A stretch of DNA of 64,000 bases from Ascoidea asiatica (lineage: Eukaryota > Ascomycota > Saccharomycetes > Ascoideales > Ascoideaceae), in assembly GCA_001600695.1 (NCBI GenBank), contig BCKQ01000005.1, positions 1,004,593 through 1,068,592 on the forward strand, in the 5' to 3' direction. A program made the position numbers and the translations under genes. Every line of letters begins with the position of its first letter. Within the stretch, counting starts at the first letter, position 1. The notes under the pieces were generated by a model. That model was not told the DNA's origin, made no database searches, and saw only the letters and a program-made list of their open reading frames with translations. Positions 41,665 through 53,400 of this stretch are shown one piece after another.

Positions 41665-43152
41665 CTATTGATGATCAAAATCATATATTGTACTATAATT
41701 CCTATTCCAACATATCATTAACATATCCAAAGAATTATAGTTATTATCGTTTAACATTTGCTTTAAGTTATTTGAATTATCTGTACTTTCGTTATTTCCA
41801 ATTTTATAAGCTGATGAATATTTTTTATTATCAAGTTTTAGTATATCAAGATAATTATTATAAGATCTTAAATTTAATTCTGATAAAGCACAAAAAGAAC
41901 AAAGTAATCTACCAGTTATTCTCAATTCCAAAAGATCATCTAATGAGTTAATAATAATTTCCTTATCAACAATAATATTATTTGAGTTTTCGTTCTTGTC
42001 ATTTTTATCATTTTTCTCATTCTCAATATTCTCTGAATTATTTCTTTTATGATTAGAACTGTTCAATAAAACTTTTTTCAATAACTTGATTGATTGAAAT
42101 TCGCTTACTTCTAAATTATTCATTTCTTTATTTAATTTGATTAAATTATTGAAATAATACTCGGATTTATCATAATCACCTTGGATTAAAGAAATTAAAG
42201 TTGCCATTAAAGAATAATTTGAATAAAATTCAATTTCATAATTGGAAAATGATTCTTTTTCAATTTGTTTTTTTTCTTTTGTCTTTTTGATTTTTTTTGA
42301 TTTTAATTGAATATTATTTAAAATTGAATCAGCCAAGGATAAAAAAGTTAAATAATCTCTTTTTGATATAACATTTGCAGAAATAATATATGAACAAATT
42401 TGAATAGTTAAATTAAGTTTTGTAATAGTTTCTGAATCTGAGTTTAATTTATTAAGGAAGTATTCATTCTTGATATCCGATCTTAAAGACCAAATTATAT
42501 CATACATTAATTTAACTGTATTATAACTTGGATGCAGAGCCTTTAATTCAATTATTAATAACTTCAATGATAATGGCAAATTTACAATATTTTCTGATAA
42601 ATTTTTAGAATTGAGAGTAATAAAGCTATTAAGTGAAGGTAAAATTGCAAAAAATCTAATTGATTCTTCTTTTGAAGCTTGTTTAAATTGAGAATTATTT
42701 GATAAAAATAATATAGATAATCTAATTTCCCAAATTTCTAAAATTTTTAATTCATATTTTTTAGTTAAAAGACTCCTTTGCATTAAAAAATTATCATATA
42801 ATAATCTTAAATAACTTTTTATTAAAGACAATAAATTTGAATATGCAATAGCTGATTGAAATGAATTTGAAGAATTTGCAATATAAAGTAAATATTTAAA
42901 TTTTTTCTCATAATTATTGATTTCATTATCTAATGATGATAAGAGTTCGGATTTATTATCTTTATCATTTTTTATTTCAGATTTATTTTCCAGTAATAAA
43001 TCATTAGGAAATTTTATTTTTTTTTCAGATAAGGGTAAAAGTACTAATAATTTAGGATCTATTAATGAGAAAAATGGAGAATTTAAATTATTCTTTGGTG
43101 GAGCATCAGGTGGTACTGAACCTTCTCTTGGTGGTTGATGGACAGTTTGCAT
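41665..43152 (-). CDS. Helical protein, possibly TRAPPC12-like
   Basis: A 495-residue protein that I cannot name firmly. A short Pro-rich start (HQPPREGSVPPDAPP) is followed by an almost all-helical body. Segments such as KYELKILEIWEIRLSILFL, LMYDIIWSLRSDI and YSNYSLMATLISLIQGDYDKSEYYFNNLI look like the TPR-like half of TRAPPC12, a subunit of TRAPP III in filamentous fungi and animals. An Asn/Lys/Glu-rich insert lies around residue 370. S. cerevisiae has no clear TRAPPC12, so the call would be of interest, but a profile search is needed to decide. Upstream of the ATG is a perfect GTCACGTG at 43364-43371. Confidence 0.8.
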   Translation of the reverse strand: MQTVHQPPREGSVPPDAPPKNNLNSPFFSLIDPKLLVLLPLSEKKIKFPNDLLLENKSEIKNDKDNKSELLSSLDNEINNYEKKFKYLLYIANSSNSFQSAIAYSNLLSLIKSYLRLLYDNFLMQRSLLTKKYELKILEIWEIRLSILFLSNNSQFKQASKEESIRFFAILPSLNSFITLNSKNLSENIVNLPLSLKLLIIELKALHPSYNTVKLMYDIIWSLRSDIKNEYFLNKLNSDSETITKLNLTIQICSYIISANVISKRDYLTFLSLADSILNNIQLKSKKIKKTKEKKQIEKESFSNYEIEFYSNYSLMATLISLIQGDYDKSEYYFNNLIKLNKEMNNLEVSEFQSIKLLKKVLLNSSNHKRNNSENIENEKNDKNDKNENSNNIIVDKEIIINSLDDLLELRITGRLLCSFCALSELNLRSYNNYLDILKLDNKKYSSAYKIGNNESTDNSNNLKQMLNDNNYNSLDMLMICWNRNYSTIYDFDHQ

Positions 43153-44070
43153 TTATACAATTGCGTATATTATTTAATAGTTTCAACTTGAAAAGGAATG
43201 AAGAAACATTAAAAGAGAAAGCACTATCTAGTTTTATTTGATTATTCTTATCAATAATTGTAGCTTCAATAATTCTAGTGGAAGATGATCAAATATTTAA
43301 AGTACAACAAACAATACCGGCAATGGAACTGAATCGGTTGAACCTTTCCCGCTCCGCCATTATGTCACGTGTCAACTGAGAAATATAAAGAAATGAATAC
43401 CAAGAAATAAAGCTTTATTTTTATTATTATTATTAATTATAAATATTTTAGAATATTTATTATCTATACACAATTAAACATTAAAACAATTTGTTGGAAT
43501 TCTTTTTTCTTTTTTTTTTTGCTTCTTTAACTTTGGTTTACTGAAACAAAGGTGTTTTTATTAATTTTTAAATACCTGTAATGCCAAACAAAAAGAAAAA
43601 CAATAATATAAATCAATAACAAAATTAATAACAAAATAAAATAAAATAAAATGAAAATGAAAATAAAAATAAATTCCAATAATACAACTACTAATTTAAT
43701 ATCAAAATCAACAATAAAACCCCTTTGTATTGAAGACTAAATATAAATAACTATAACATATTGAAACAAAAAAAAATAAGTTATGAAATTTAACATTTAT
43801 GATAATGTGATATGGTGAAAATACAATTATGACAACAATATTTGAATAAAAGTTTCTTTTTTTTTTTTTTTTGACTGAATACTTATGATAATCTTGACAA
43901 CATTATTTACTATATTTATGACAATTGAAATGACAATTGAAATGACAATTGCAATAGAAATAATGAAAAACCAACATAAAAAAAACATGTCATTTTTTAT
44001 TATATATGAACAAAATGTCTTTTATTTAATTTTTCTTGATTGTCCTTATTTTATATTTCTTTTTTTCTAT
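43153..44070. other. Intergenic, forkhead 3' end to TRAPPC12-like gene
   Basis: The right part is the 3' region of the forkhead gene, with A+T-rich simple sequence and AATGACAATTG repeats at about 43,915-43,955. The left 230 bp form the promoter of the 495-residue protein. No other gene is supported. Confidence 0.6.
43364..43371. promoter_or_regulatory. GTCACGTG, Cbf1-type site
   Basis: Perfect GTCACGTG, 212 bp upstream of the TRAPPC12-like gene's ATG, in a small GC-richer patch. Confidence 0.5.
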
Positions 44071-46420
<2,350 letters not shown>

Positions 46421-46627
46421 TGTTAAAGGATGATTCAGAAGAGTTTGAGTAAGCAAAAAGGAAACAAAAAAAGGTGTATTTGAAGTATTTGAGTGATGGT
46501 GTTATTGTTTCTCAGCTTGTTATTATTTATTTTTTCTGAATTTCTTGATTTTTGTTTTCTGTTTGTGTTTATTATTTATTGACTGTTGATTGTTGACTGT
46601 TGACTGTAGAGCTTTTGTGTTGATTGC

Positions 46628-46669
46628 AGAGCGTAGAGCGTAGAGCGTAGAGCGTAGAGCGTAGGGCGT
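46628..46669. repeat. AGAGCGT heptamer repeat, six copies
   Basis: Five perfect copies and one variant (AGGGCGT) of AGAGCGT, 208-249 bp upstream of the forkhead ATG. It continues to the left into TTGACTG units and to the right into GTTGAGT units. Confidence 0.9.
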
Positions 46670-46937
46670 AGAGTGTTGAGTGTTGAGAGTGGTGGTGTGC
46701 CAGGCCTTTTTCTCGCACGCTTTCCGGAAAGTGGCTAGTAAGGAAAGTGGCAACGGTGACCGTGTGGCTTGGGCTGGGTAACTGCTGACTGTTTGCTGCT
46801 GGAGAACAGTGAAGAATAGAAAAGAACAGAAAAGAACAGAAAAGAAGTTGCCTTTTATTTGCAATATTTACTTGTTGATTTAACACCTTTAAAGCTTTAT
46901 GTACCCCTCTTATTACTGGAATAGTAGTATATTACAT

Positions 46938-46987
46938 ACAAATATATACAAATATATACAAATATATACAAATATATACAAATATAT
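46938..46987. repeat. ACAAATATAT decamer repeat, five copies
   Basis: Five perfect tandem copies of ACAAATATAT, just left of the TCACGTGA palindrome and about 170-220 bp upstream of LSM8. Confidence 0.9.
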
Positions 46988-47000
46988 ATTATATTACTAT

Positions 47001-47008
47001 TCACGTGA
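47001..47008. promoter_or_regulatory. TCACGTGA palindrome, Cbf1-type site
   Basis: A full eight-base palindrome TCACGTGA, the best Cbf1-type site in the window, 148 bp upstream of LSM8 and between LSM8 and the forkhead gene. Confidence 0.6.
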
Positions 47009-47142
47009 TGTCAAGAATATGAAGTAATAAATCTGAATAAAGATTATTCCTTTTCAACTTGGAAGTAGAAGAAGAAGAATCAGAAGAAGAAGAAATAATA
47101 GAAATTGAATAATAACTTAATTAAATCAATCTTAATTAGACA

Positions 47143-47178
47143 ATGAGACAAAGATATGTCTTTTTTATTAGAATATAA
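47143..47178 (+). other. Short upstream frame overlapping the LSM8 start
   Basis: An ATG 13 bp before the LSM8 ATG opens an eleven-codon frame in another register that ends with TAA at 47176-47178. It could reduce LSM8 translation if included in the mRNA. Confidence 0.5.
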
Positions 47179-47521
47179 AGATAAAAAAGTTTGTGTGATA
47201 ACAACAGATGGTAGATTTTTTACTGGAATTTTAAAAGGATATGATTTAAATACAAATTTATTATTAAATGAAACTAAACAAATAATATTAACTGAGAATA
47301 ATCAAGAAAAAAAAGATATTGACAACGACATCGAAGAAGAAGAAGAAGAAGATGATGATGATGAAGATGAAGATGAAAACCAAATCATCAATCTTGGTTT
47401 ATATTTATTAAGAGGTGATTCTGTAGTTTGTGTAGGTTTAATAGATTTAGAATTAGAAAAAAAAATAAATTGGTTAAATATAAATGGTAATAAAATTAAA
47501 TCTACAAAAATTCCATATTAA
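47156..47521 (+). CDS. LSM8: U6 snRNA-associated Sm-like protein Lsm8
   Basis: Lsm8 sets the nuclear Lsm2-8 ring apart from cytoplasmic Lsm1-7 and binds the 3' end of U6 snRNA for splicing. It has 121 residues (yeast 109). The Sm1 motif is VCVITTDGRFFTGILKGYDLNTNLLLN, with the Asp and Asn of the RNA-binding loop. The Sm2 motif is LLRGDSVVCVGLID. Between them lies an acidic loop of about 20 Asp/Glu residues, far longer than usual. The stop is 28 bp from that of convergent MDE1. Confidence 0.93.
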   Translation: MSFLLEYKDKKVCVITTDGRFFTGILKGYDLNTNLLLNETKQIILTENNQEKKDIDNDIEEEEEEDDDDEDEDENQIINLGLYLLRGDSVVCVGLIDLELEKKINWLNINGNKIKSTKIPY

Positions 47522-47549
47522 TTAAATTATTAAATTATTAACTTATTAA

Positions 47550-47809
47550 CTAATCATCTAAACCAAGTTTATACATTTCAATAGAAATATCAAATAAATA
47601 ATCAATTGCTTCATTAATAATTTTTGCTTTTTTTAAATTTTCTCCCCAAATAAAAATTCCATGTCTTTTAACTAAAATTGCACAAATATTTTTATACTTA
47701 TACTTACTATCATTTAAAATTTTTTTAAAATCTTCAATTAATTCTTCTTCATAATTTTTATTATCAATCATTGGTATAATAAATTCTTCATCATTTTTAA
47801 AATATTTTA

Positions 47810-47853
<44 letters not shown>

Positions 47854-48440
47854 AATTCTGAATTTGAATATTTTGGTAATGCTTTAATATTTTCAAAATT
47901 TTTAATTTTAAAAAAATTTAAATTTTTTTTTTCTAATATTAAACTCATAATAACTGATTTTTTTGAATGTGTATGAATTATAGAACTTATGTTATTAGAA
48001 TAATAATGATTATAAATTGTTAAAAAAATTGGTGTACATGAACTTGGATTTAAATTAAAATTTAAATTAATTTTAATTAAATTTATATAATTTTTTGAAA
48101 TTTTAAAATTTAAAATATTTTCATTATTAAAATCTTTTAAATATGTATCTTTTAAAATAAAAATTTCATTTAATTTAATTTTTTCTTTTTCAATTCCAGA
48201 TGGTGTTAAATAAATTTTATTATTTTTAAAATCTTTTATTGAACATCCACCACCAGTTGATGTACACCAATCTTTTTTATAAAATTCTTTACAAATTAAA
48301 CATAAATTATTTATATTATTTAAATCAATTTTATTTAATTTTTCTTCATTATTATTTATTTGTTTATTTAAAATTTCAAGTAATTTTATTTCTTTTTCAT
48401 CTTCTTTTTTTTTTTCTTCTTCACTTAAATAAAATTCCAT
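47550..48440 (-). CDS. MDE1: Methylthioribulose-1-phosphate dehydratase
   Basis: Class II aldolase-fold enzyme of the methionine salvage pathway; dehydrates 5-methylthioribulose-1-phosphate in the cytosol. It has 296 residues from the ATG at 48438-48440, against 244 in S. cerevisiae. The frame is open further upstream, but only to a TTG. CTSTGGGCSIK is the family's active-site loop, SSIIHTHSKKSV holds the zinc-binding HTH, and KRHGIFIWG supplies the third His. A run of about 14 Ser codons at 47811-47853, from a TCA repeat, and Asn/Lys-rich stretches account for most of the extra length. The gene is divergent from PPH3. Confidence 0.93.
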
Positions 48441-48746
48441 TTTTTTTTTTTTTGCTTTCTTCAAATTAATTTTGAATATTATTATTATCTGTACTTGGAA
48501 ACTAAAAAAAAAGAATATAGTCAATGAATATAATACTTATTTTATTATATTAATATAATATCATTTTAAAAAGCAGTAATATATTGGATGAAAGTTTGAT
48601 GTTGGTTAACTTCTATTAAAGTAACCCAATTTCTCGAGATTTTAAATAAATATACAGTATATTAACAATTAACAGTTACGAATAAATTGATTGATTGAAA
48701 ATAAATTAATAAGGTTAAGTTAACAGAGTTAAATAACTTGCCAAGG

Positions 48747-48752
48747 CACGTG
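48747..48752. promoter_or_regulatory. CACGTG E-box
   Basis: A CACGTG core without the flanking T of the full Cbf1 consensus. It lies about 310 bp upstream of MDE1, where a sulfur-pathway factor such as Cbf1 would make sense, and 360 bp upstream of the PPH3 core start. Confidence 0.45.
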
Positions 48753-48891
48753 TATAATGTACCCCCAGCGGTGGTTCTCAATGTCACATGTCTCAGCACC
48801 CTCGGATGTTTTCCGAACGCGAAACGCCAAAAACTGAGAAAAGAGAAGAAGAAGAAGAAGAAGAAGAAGAACCAGAAGAGAGAAGAGAAGA

Positions 48892-49029
48892 GAAGCAGAG
48901 GAAGCAGAAGCAGAGGAAGCAGAAGCAGAGGAAGCAGAAGCAGAGGAAGCAGAAGCAGAGGAAGCAGAAGCAGAGGAAGCAGAAGCAGAGGAAGCAGAAG
49001 CAGAGGAAGCAGAAGCAGAGGAAGCAGAG
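48892..49029 (+). repeat. 15-bp minisatellite, eight perfect copies
   Basis: Eight perfect copies of GAAGCAGAAGCAGAG fill 48901-49020, with a partial copy on each side. All three forward frames are open through it: one codes KQKQR, one GSRSR and one AEAEE repeats. Perfect copies point to recent expansion, so length is likely to differ between strains. Confidence 0.97.
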
Positions 49030-49108
49030 CGTGAAGAAAAAGAGGCAGAGAAGAGCTGTGGTGGGTGTTGTGGACAGTGTTATTGTTATTGTTATTGTTG
49101 TAATTGTA

Positions 49109-50035
49109 ATGTTGGATTTAGATGTGATTATAAGTTTATTAAAAGAGTGTAAATATATACCAGAAGATGATGTTCAAGAATTATGTTTTAAAGCTCAAGA
49201 ATTATTAGTTCAAGAAGGTAATATACAATTAATTGATACTCCAGTAATAATTTGTGGTGATATTCATGGTCAATTACATGATTTATTAAATTTATTTAAA
49301 TTTACTGGTGATTGTCCAAATTCAAAATATTTATTCTTAGGAGATTTTGTTGATAGAGGCTTTTATTCTCTTGAAAGTTTTTTATTATTATTAACTTATA
49401 AAGTTAGATATCCAGATAGAATTTATTTAGTTAGAGGTAATCATGAATCAAGACAAATTACTCAAGTTTATGGTTTTTATGATGAATGTATAAGAAAATA
49501 TGGTTCTGCAAATGTTTGGAGATATTGTTGTGAAGTTTTTGATTATTTATCACTTTCTGCTTTAGTTACTTCAAATAATAAAAATGGTGTATTTTGTTTA
49601 CATGGTGGTTTAAGTCCAGAAATTGAAAATTTAAAACAAATTAAATTAATTGATAGAAAAAAAGAAGTACCTCATGAAGGTCCAATGTGTGATTTATTAT
49701 GGAGTGATCCTGATGATGTACCAGGTTGGGGTACATCTCCAAGAGGTGCAGGTTTTTTATTTGGTAAAAATGAAGTTAAAAAATTTTTATATGAAAATAA
49801 AATTTCTTTAATTGCTAGAGCTCATCAATTAGTTATGGAAGGTTATAAAGAATGGTTTAATGGTGGTTTAGTTACTGTTTGGTCTGCTCCAAATTATTGT
49901 TATAGATGTGGTAATGTAGCTGCAGTTTTAAAAATTGATGATAATTTAAATAGAAATTATCAAATTTTTGAAGCTGCTATACAAGATGCAAATTCAATTC
50001 CTTCAAAAAAACCTGTAACTGATTATTTTCTTTAA
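49109..50035 (+). CDS. PPH3: Serine/threonine protein phosphatase 4 catalytic subunit
   Basis: PP4 catalytic subunit that dephosphorylates H2A and Rad53 after DNA damage, with Psy2 and Psy4. From the ATG at 49109 it has 308 residues, the same as yeast Pph3. PPP-family motifs are GDIHGQ, GDFVDRG, RGNHESR and HGGLSPEI, and the protein ends in YFL, the PP2A-like carboxymethylated tail. [20 protein letters not shown] and [13 protein letters not shown] match PP4. The reading frame stays open to an ATG at 48788, which would add 107 Lys/Gln/Arg/Glu-rich residues encoded by the minisatellite; the conserved family start MLDLD argues for 49109. Confidence 0.95.
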   Translation: MLDLDVIISLLKECKYIPEDDVQELCFKAQELLVQEGNIQLIDTPVIICGDIHGQLHDLLNLFKFTGDCPNSKYLFLGDFVDRGFYSLESFLLLLTYKVRYPDRIYLVRGNHESRQITQVYGFYDECIRKYGSANVWRYCCEVFDYLSLSALVTSNNKNGVFCLHGGLSPEIENLKQIKLIDRKKEVPHEGPMCDLLWSDPDDVPGWGTSPRGAGFLFGKNEVKKFLYENKISLIARAHQLVMEGYKEWFNGGLVTVWSAPNYCYRCGNVAAVLKIDDNLNRNYQIFEAAIQDANSIPSKKPVTDYFL

Positions 50036-50070
50036 TTTAAAAAAAAATACTACCATTATATTATATTATA

Positions 50071-50101
50071 TTCTATTCTATTCTATTCTATTCTATTCTA
50101 T
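50071..50101. repeat. TTCTA pentamer repeat
   Basis: Six tandem copies of TTCTA, 36 bp past the PPH3 stop. Confidence 0.9.
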
Positions 50102-50230
50102 CCTCCTCTAATATATTACTGTATCATATCTTATCTATTAAATAAATAATAAATAATAAATAAATAAATAATGAATAATGAATAATAAATAATGAATAAA
50201 TAATAATTACAGATGGCCAATTTTTCAAAG

Positions 50231-50237
50231 TTACCCG
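50231..50237 (+). promoter_or_regulatory. TTACCCG, Reb1-type site
   Basis: A perfect Reb1 core 179 bp upstream of the NUP188 ATG, within the normal distance for nucleosome-clearing Reb1 sites in yeast promoters. Confidence 0.5.
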
Positions 50238-50409
50238 GACCTTTTGAAAATTCTGTAAATTATTAACCTTTATTTTATTGACAATACTTTACCGCTACAA
50301 CATAAACAAACAATTGATATTCACTGAATAAAATTAATAATAATAATAATAAATAATAAATAATATATTAATATATTAATATTGAAGAAGGAATATAAAC
50401 TAATCAATA

Positions 50410-53400
50410 ATGGCATCCAATAATTCCATTACTGCTTCAATTCCAGGTCCTGTACCTTCTGATTCTTGGACTTTTAATAATGCAATCTCAATTCTTTCTT
50501 CAGATTCAATTAATGATCCTTTTATTTTATCAAATTTATTAAAATTTATTATATTAAATAAATCAATTTTAATTAATCCTTTTATAATATTAAAAAATTA
50601 TTCAAAACAAAATACTTATTCAATTTATAATAAATTAATTATTTCTTTAAACTCAAATTCAAATACATTAAAATTTAATCAAAGAGGTATAAATTATGAA
50701 ATTATAAATGATAAAAAAATTTTAATTGAAATTTTAAAAGATTCTAAAATTTTATCAATTTATTTAAAAATTGATTTTTTAGAAATTTTAAGAATTATAG
50801 CTCAATCAAATTTAAAAAATCAAATTTTAAATTTAAATTTAAATGAAAATAAATTAATTTTAAAAACAAATTCAGAAAATTTTGAAATAAATAAATTAAA
50901 TCATTTAAAAAAATTAAAATTTTATTTAAATTTAATTTTTGATAATTTAAATTCAATTTTAAATTTATTAAATTTAATTATTCAAAATTCAATTTATTTA
51001 TCTAAAATTGATAAAAATTTAAAAAATTTTATTCAAAATGATTTATTAAAATTAAATGGTAATTTATTAATTGATAATTTTATTCAAAATTTAAATCTTT
51101 TTTTCATAAAATTTATCTCAATCTTAAATAAAGAAGATTATGATGATGATTATAATAATAATAATGAAAAAGAAAATGAAAATGAAATCAATGATGAAGA
51201 TTATAATGAAATTTTATTCTTGAATGATAATTTATCCAATTATTATTTAAATGGAATAATTATAACAACTTTTAATTCTTTAAAATCTGTTCTTCAATTA
51301 TCTTTATTAATTGAATTAAATATTGATAATATAATCAATTGGTTTGATTTAATGTATTTATCAAATTTTAATAAAAACTTTCAAATTTCTTTAAAAGATT
51401 CAAATAATAATTCTTTAAATATAAATTCAAATATAATCTTAAATGATAATTTAATATCAATTCAAAATTTAACAGAATTAATATCTTTATTATTTATGGG
51501 TTTAAATGTTAATTTATCAAATTCTCAAAATCATAATTTTATTGATATTGATAGTTTAATATATTTCAATGATCCAAAAAATTTTAAAATTTTAAATGAT
51601 ATTATTTTAACTGATCAAAATTCAAATCCAATGATAATTTATTTCTGGTCTACTATTTTACATTTAAAATTATTATCAATAAATTCTTCAACCATTGATA
51701 ATGATAATCAAATTTTATCAAATGATTTAATTTTCTTAAAGGAATTTTCTTCTTTAACTACAATCTCCAATACAAATTTTATATTAAATCAAATTAATTC
51801 TTTAATTCAAAAATTTGATTCAATAAATGGATTTGTTCAAATTCAAAAAAATTTTAATGATTTAAAACATAATAATTTATATGTTGCAATAATTTCTTGT
51901 TTTTTAATTTCAATTGTACCATATATTTCATTCAATCAAAAAAATTCAGCACTTTATTCATCTGTTTTTGAAAAATTATCATTATATTCAATTTCAAATA
52001 TTCAAAATATTTTAATTTCAAATAAAGAATCAAGTTATAATAAAAATTCAGCAAAAGCAATTATAAAAGCTAATAAAAATAGTCCAGGTGATTTAATTCT
52101 TGAGAATTTCTTTAATAATCATTTCACTCAACAGTTAGTAATGTTATTAAAATTAAAATTACCCACTGTTAATGAATCTTTATTGGCTTTTTTGAACTTA
52201 TGTAATATAAATGGAAGTTTTGCTTTTGAAAATTTATCTGAATTATCAACATATTTCTATAAATTCAAACCAAATGAAATAAATATAGAATATGATTTAG
52301 AAGATCCTGAAAATGATAATGAAACAATTGTTTTGAAAGATTCATTAAAAATATCTCCACCTTTTGAGATAGATGAAAAAAGCTTTAGAATTGAATTGAA
52401 ACCAGGAACTAAAGGTAAAATATTATCAAACTCAACTATAGAAAATTGGGAATTTATTGTTTTTTATCATGGTTATAATGGATGGAGTTTTTTAGGAAGA
52501 TTTTTTCAAAATATTTTACTTAAATTAATTTATGAACCACATAATAATAGTACCGTTTCTGAAGATGAAAAAGAGTTCATGACAATATTTATCAAATTAT
52601 TAAAAAATTCATTTAATGGATTATCACTGGAAGAATGTAATAAGTTAATCAATTCTTTATCAATTTATTTAAATAAAAAATCATTGTCTTGCAATGATTT
52701 AATGGATTTGATCTTGGAATATTTCAATTACTCCCTTGGTAAAAAAGATTTAAAAAGCCTTCTGGGTTTGATTGATTTGTTCGATGTACTACTAGCAAAT
52801 AATGCTAATATCGTTTGGTCTTTCTTGATTAAATCAAATCTTTTGAATCTGAATAAATTGGCTTTTGGATCTTCACAAAATTTATCCATCAATACTATAA
52901 ATAACTCTAACTCTGATAATGGAGATTTATTGACTAATCATTTAAATTCAATAGAAATTCATAACCAAAATTATGATTTTTCACTAGCTTTAATTAAATT
53001 TTTTGATTCTTTGATAGATGAGTGTCTTTTAATTCAGGAATCAGATGTTGATTTTTTCTCTAATGGTGTTAAGGCTGAAATTTTGTTGAGTTTTACTGAT
53101 TATTTTATATTCCTTTTTGAAAATTTTCAATCTTTTGGTTATTCCAAATTCCATCAAAGTTTTGAGATAGGGTCTGGTATTTTAAGCGTATTTCAGAAAA
53201 TTTTGTTTTCAACTTATAGTGTTAATTTTAAAAAGAGTCTCAAACAGAGTTTACCAATTAAAACTCTTCTTTTATCTGCTGAAAGGATAATTAAATCATT
53301 TTTAATAGTTGAATTTCCAGATTTAAGAACAATAAGTCCAATTATGAAAATGATTAATCTTATAGATAATGGCTCCGATGATATTGCTGTTTTAAATGTC

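Larger units (their letters stand above)
46421..47155. other. Divergent intergenic region, forkhead gene / LSM8
   Basis: 735 bp with promoters for both genes. It contains a GC-richer block at about 46,600-46,800 with AGAGCGT heptamers, a decamer repeat at 46938-46987 and the palindrome TCACGTGA at 47001-47008. Small frames on the minus strand reflect the heptamer repeat and are not genes. Confidence 0.65.
48441..49108. other. Divergent region MDE1 / PPH3 with repetitive leader
   Basis: The left half is A+T-rich promoter DNA. The right half, from a CACGTG at 48747, is GC-richer and includes a GAAGAA tract and the 15-bp minisatellite just before PPH3. An ATG at 48788 is in frame with PPH3 with no stop between. 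Confidence 0.7.
50036..50409. other. Intergenic, PPH3 to NUP188
   Basis: PPH3 3' region with TTCTA pentamers, then AATAAATA-rich DNA, and a TTACCCG site at 50231. No gene is visible. Confidence 0.7.

Noticed and set aside
46523-46886. Two 104-113-codon frames with YALRST repeats on the minus strand
   Set aside because: They are translations of the AGAGCGT heptamer block in two frames, upstream of the forkhead gene.
47550-48524. Longer N-terminus for MDE1 starting upstream of 48440
   Set aside because: The extension has no ATG start, only TTG, and is Phe/Ile/Lys-rich without conservation; the ATG at 48440 precedes the conserved protein.
48901-49020. CRISPR-like direct repeats
   Set aside because: The units are contiguous 15-mers without spacers in a eukaryotic genome; it is a minisatellite.
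48738-49034. A frame coding GSRSR repeats (RS-domain-like)
   Set aside because: It is another reading of the 15-bp minisatellite upstream of PPH3 and stops right after the repeat.
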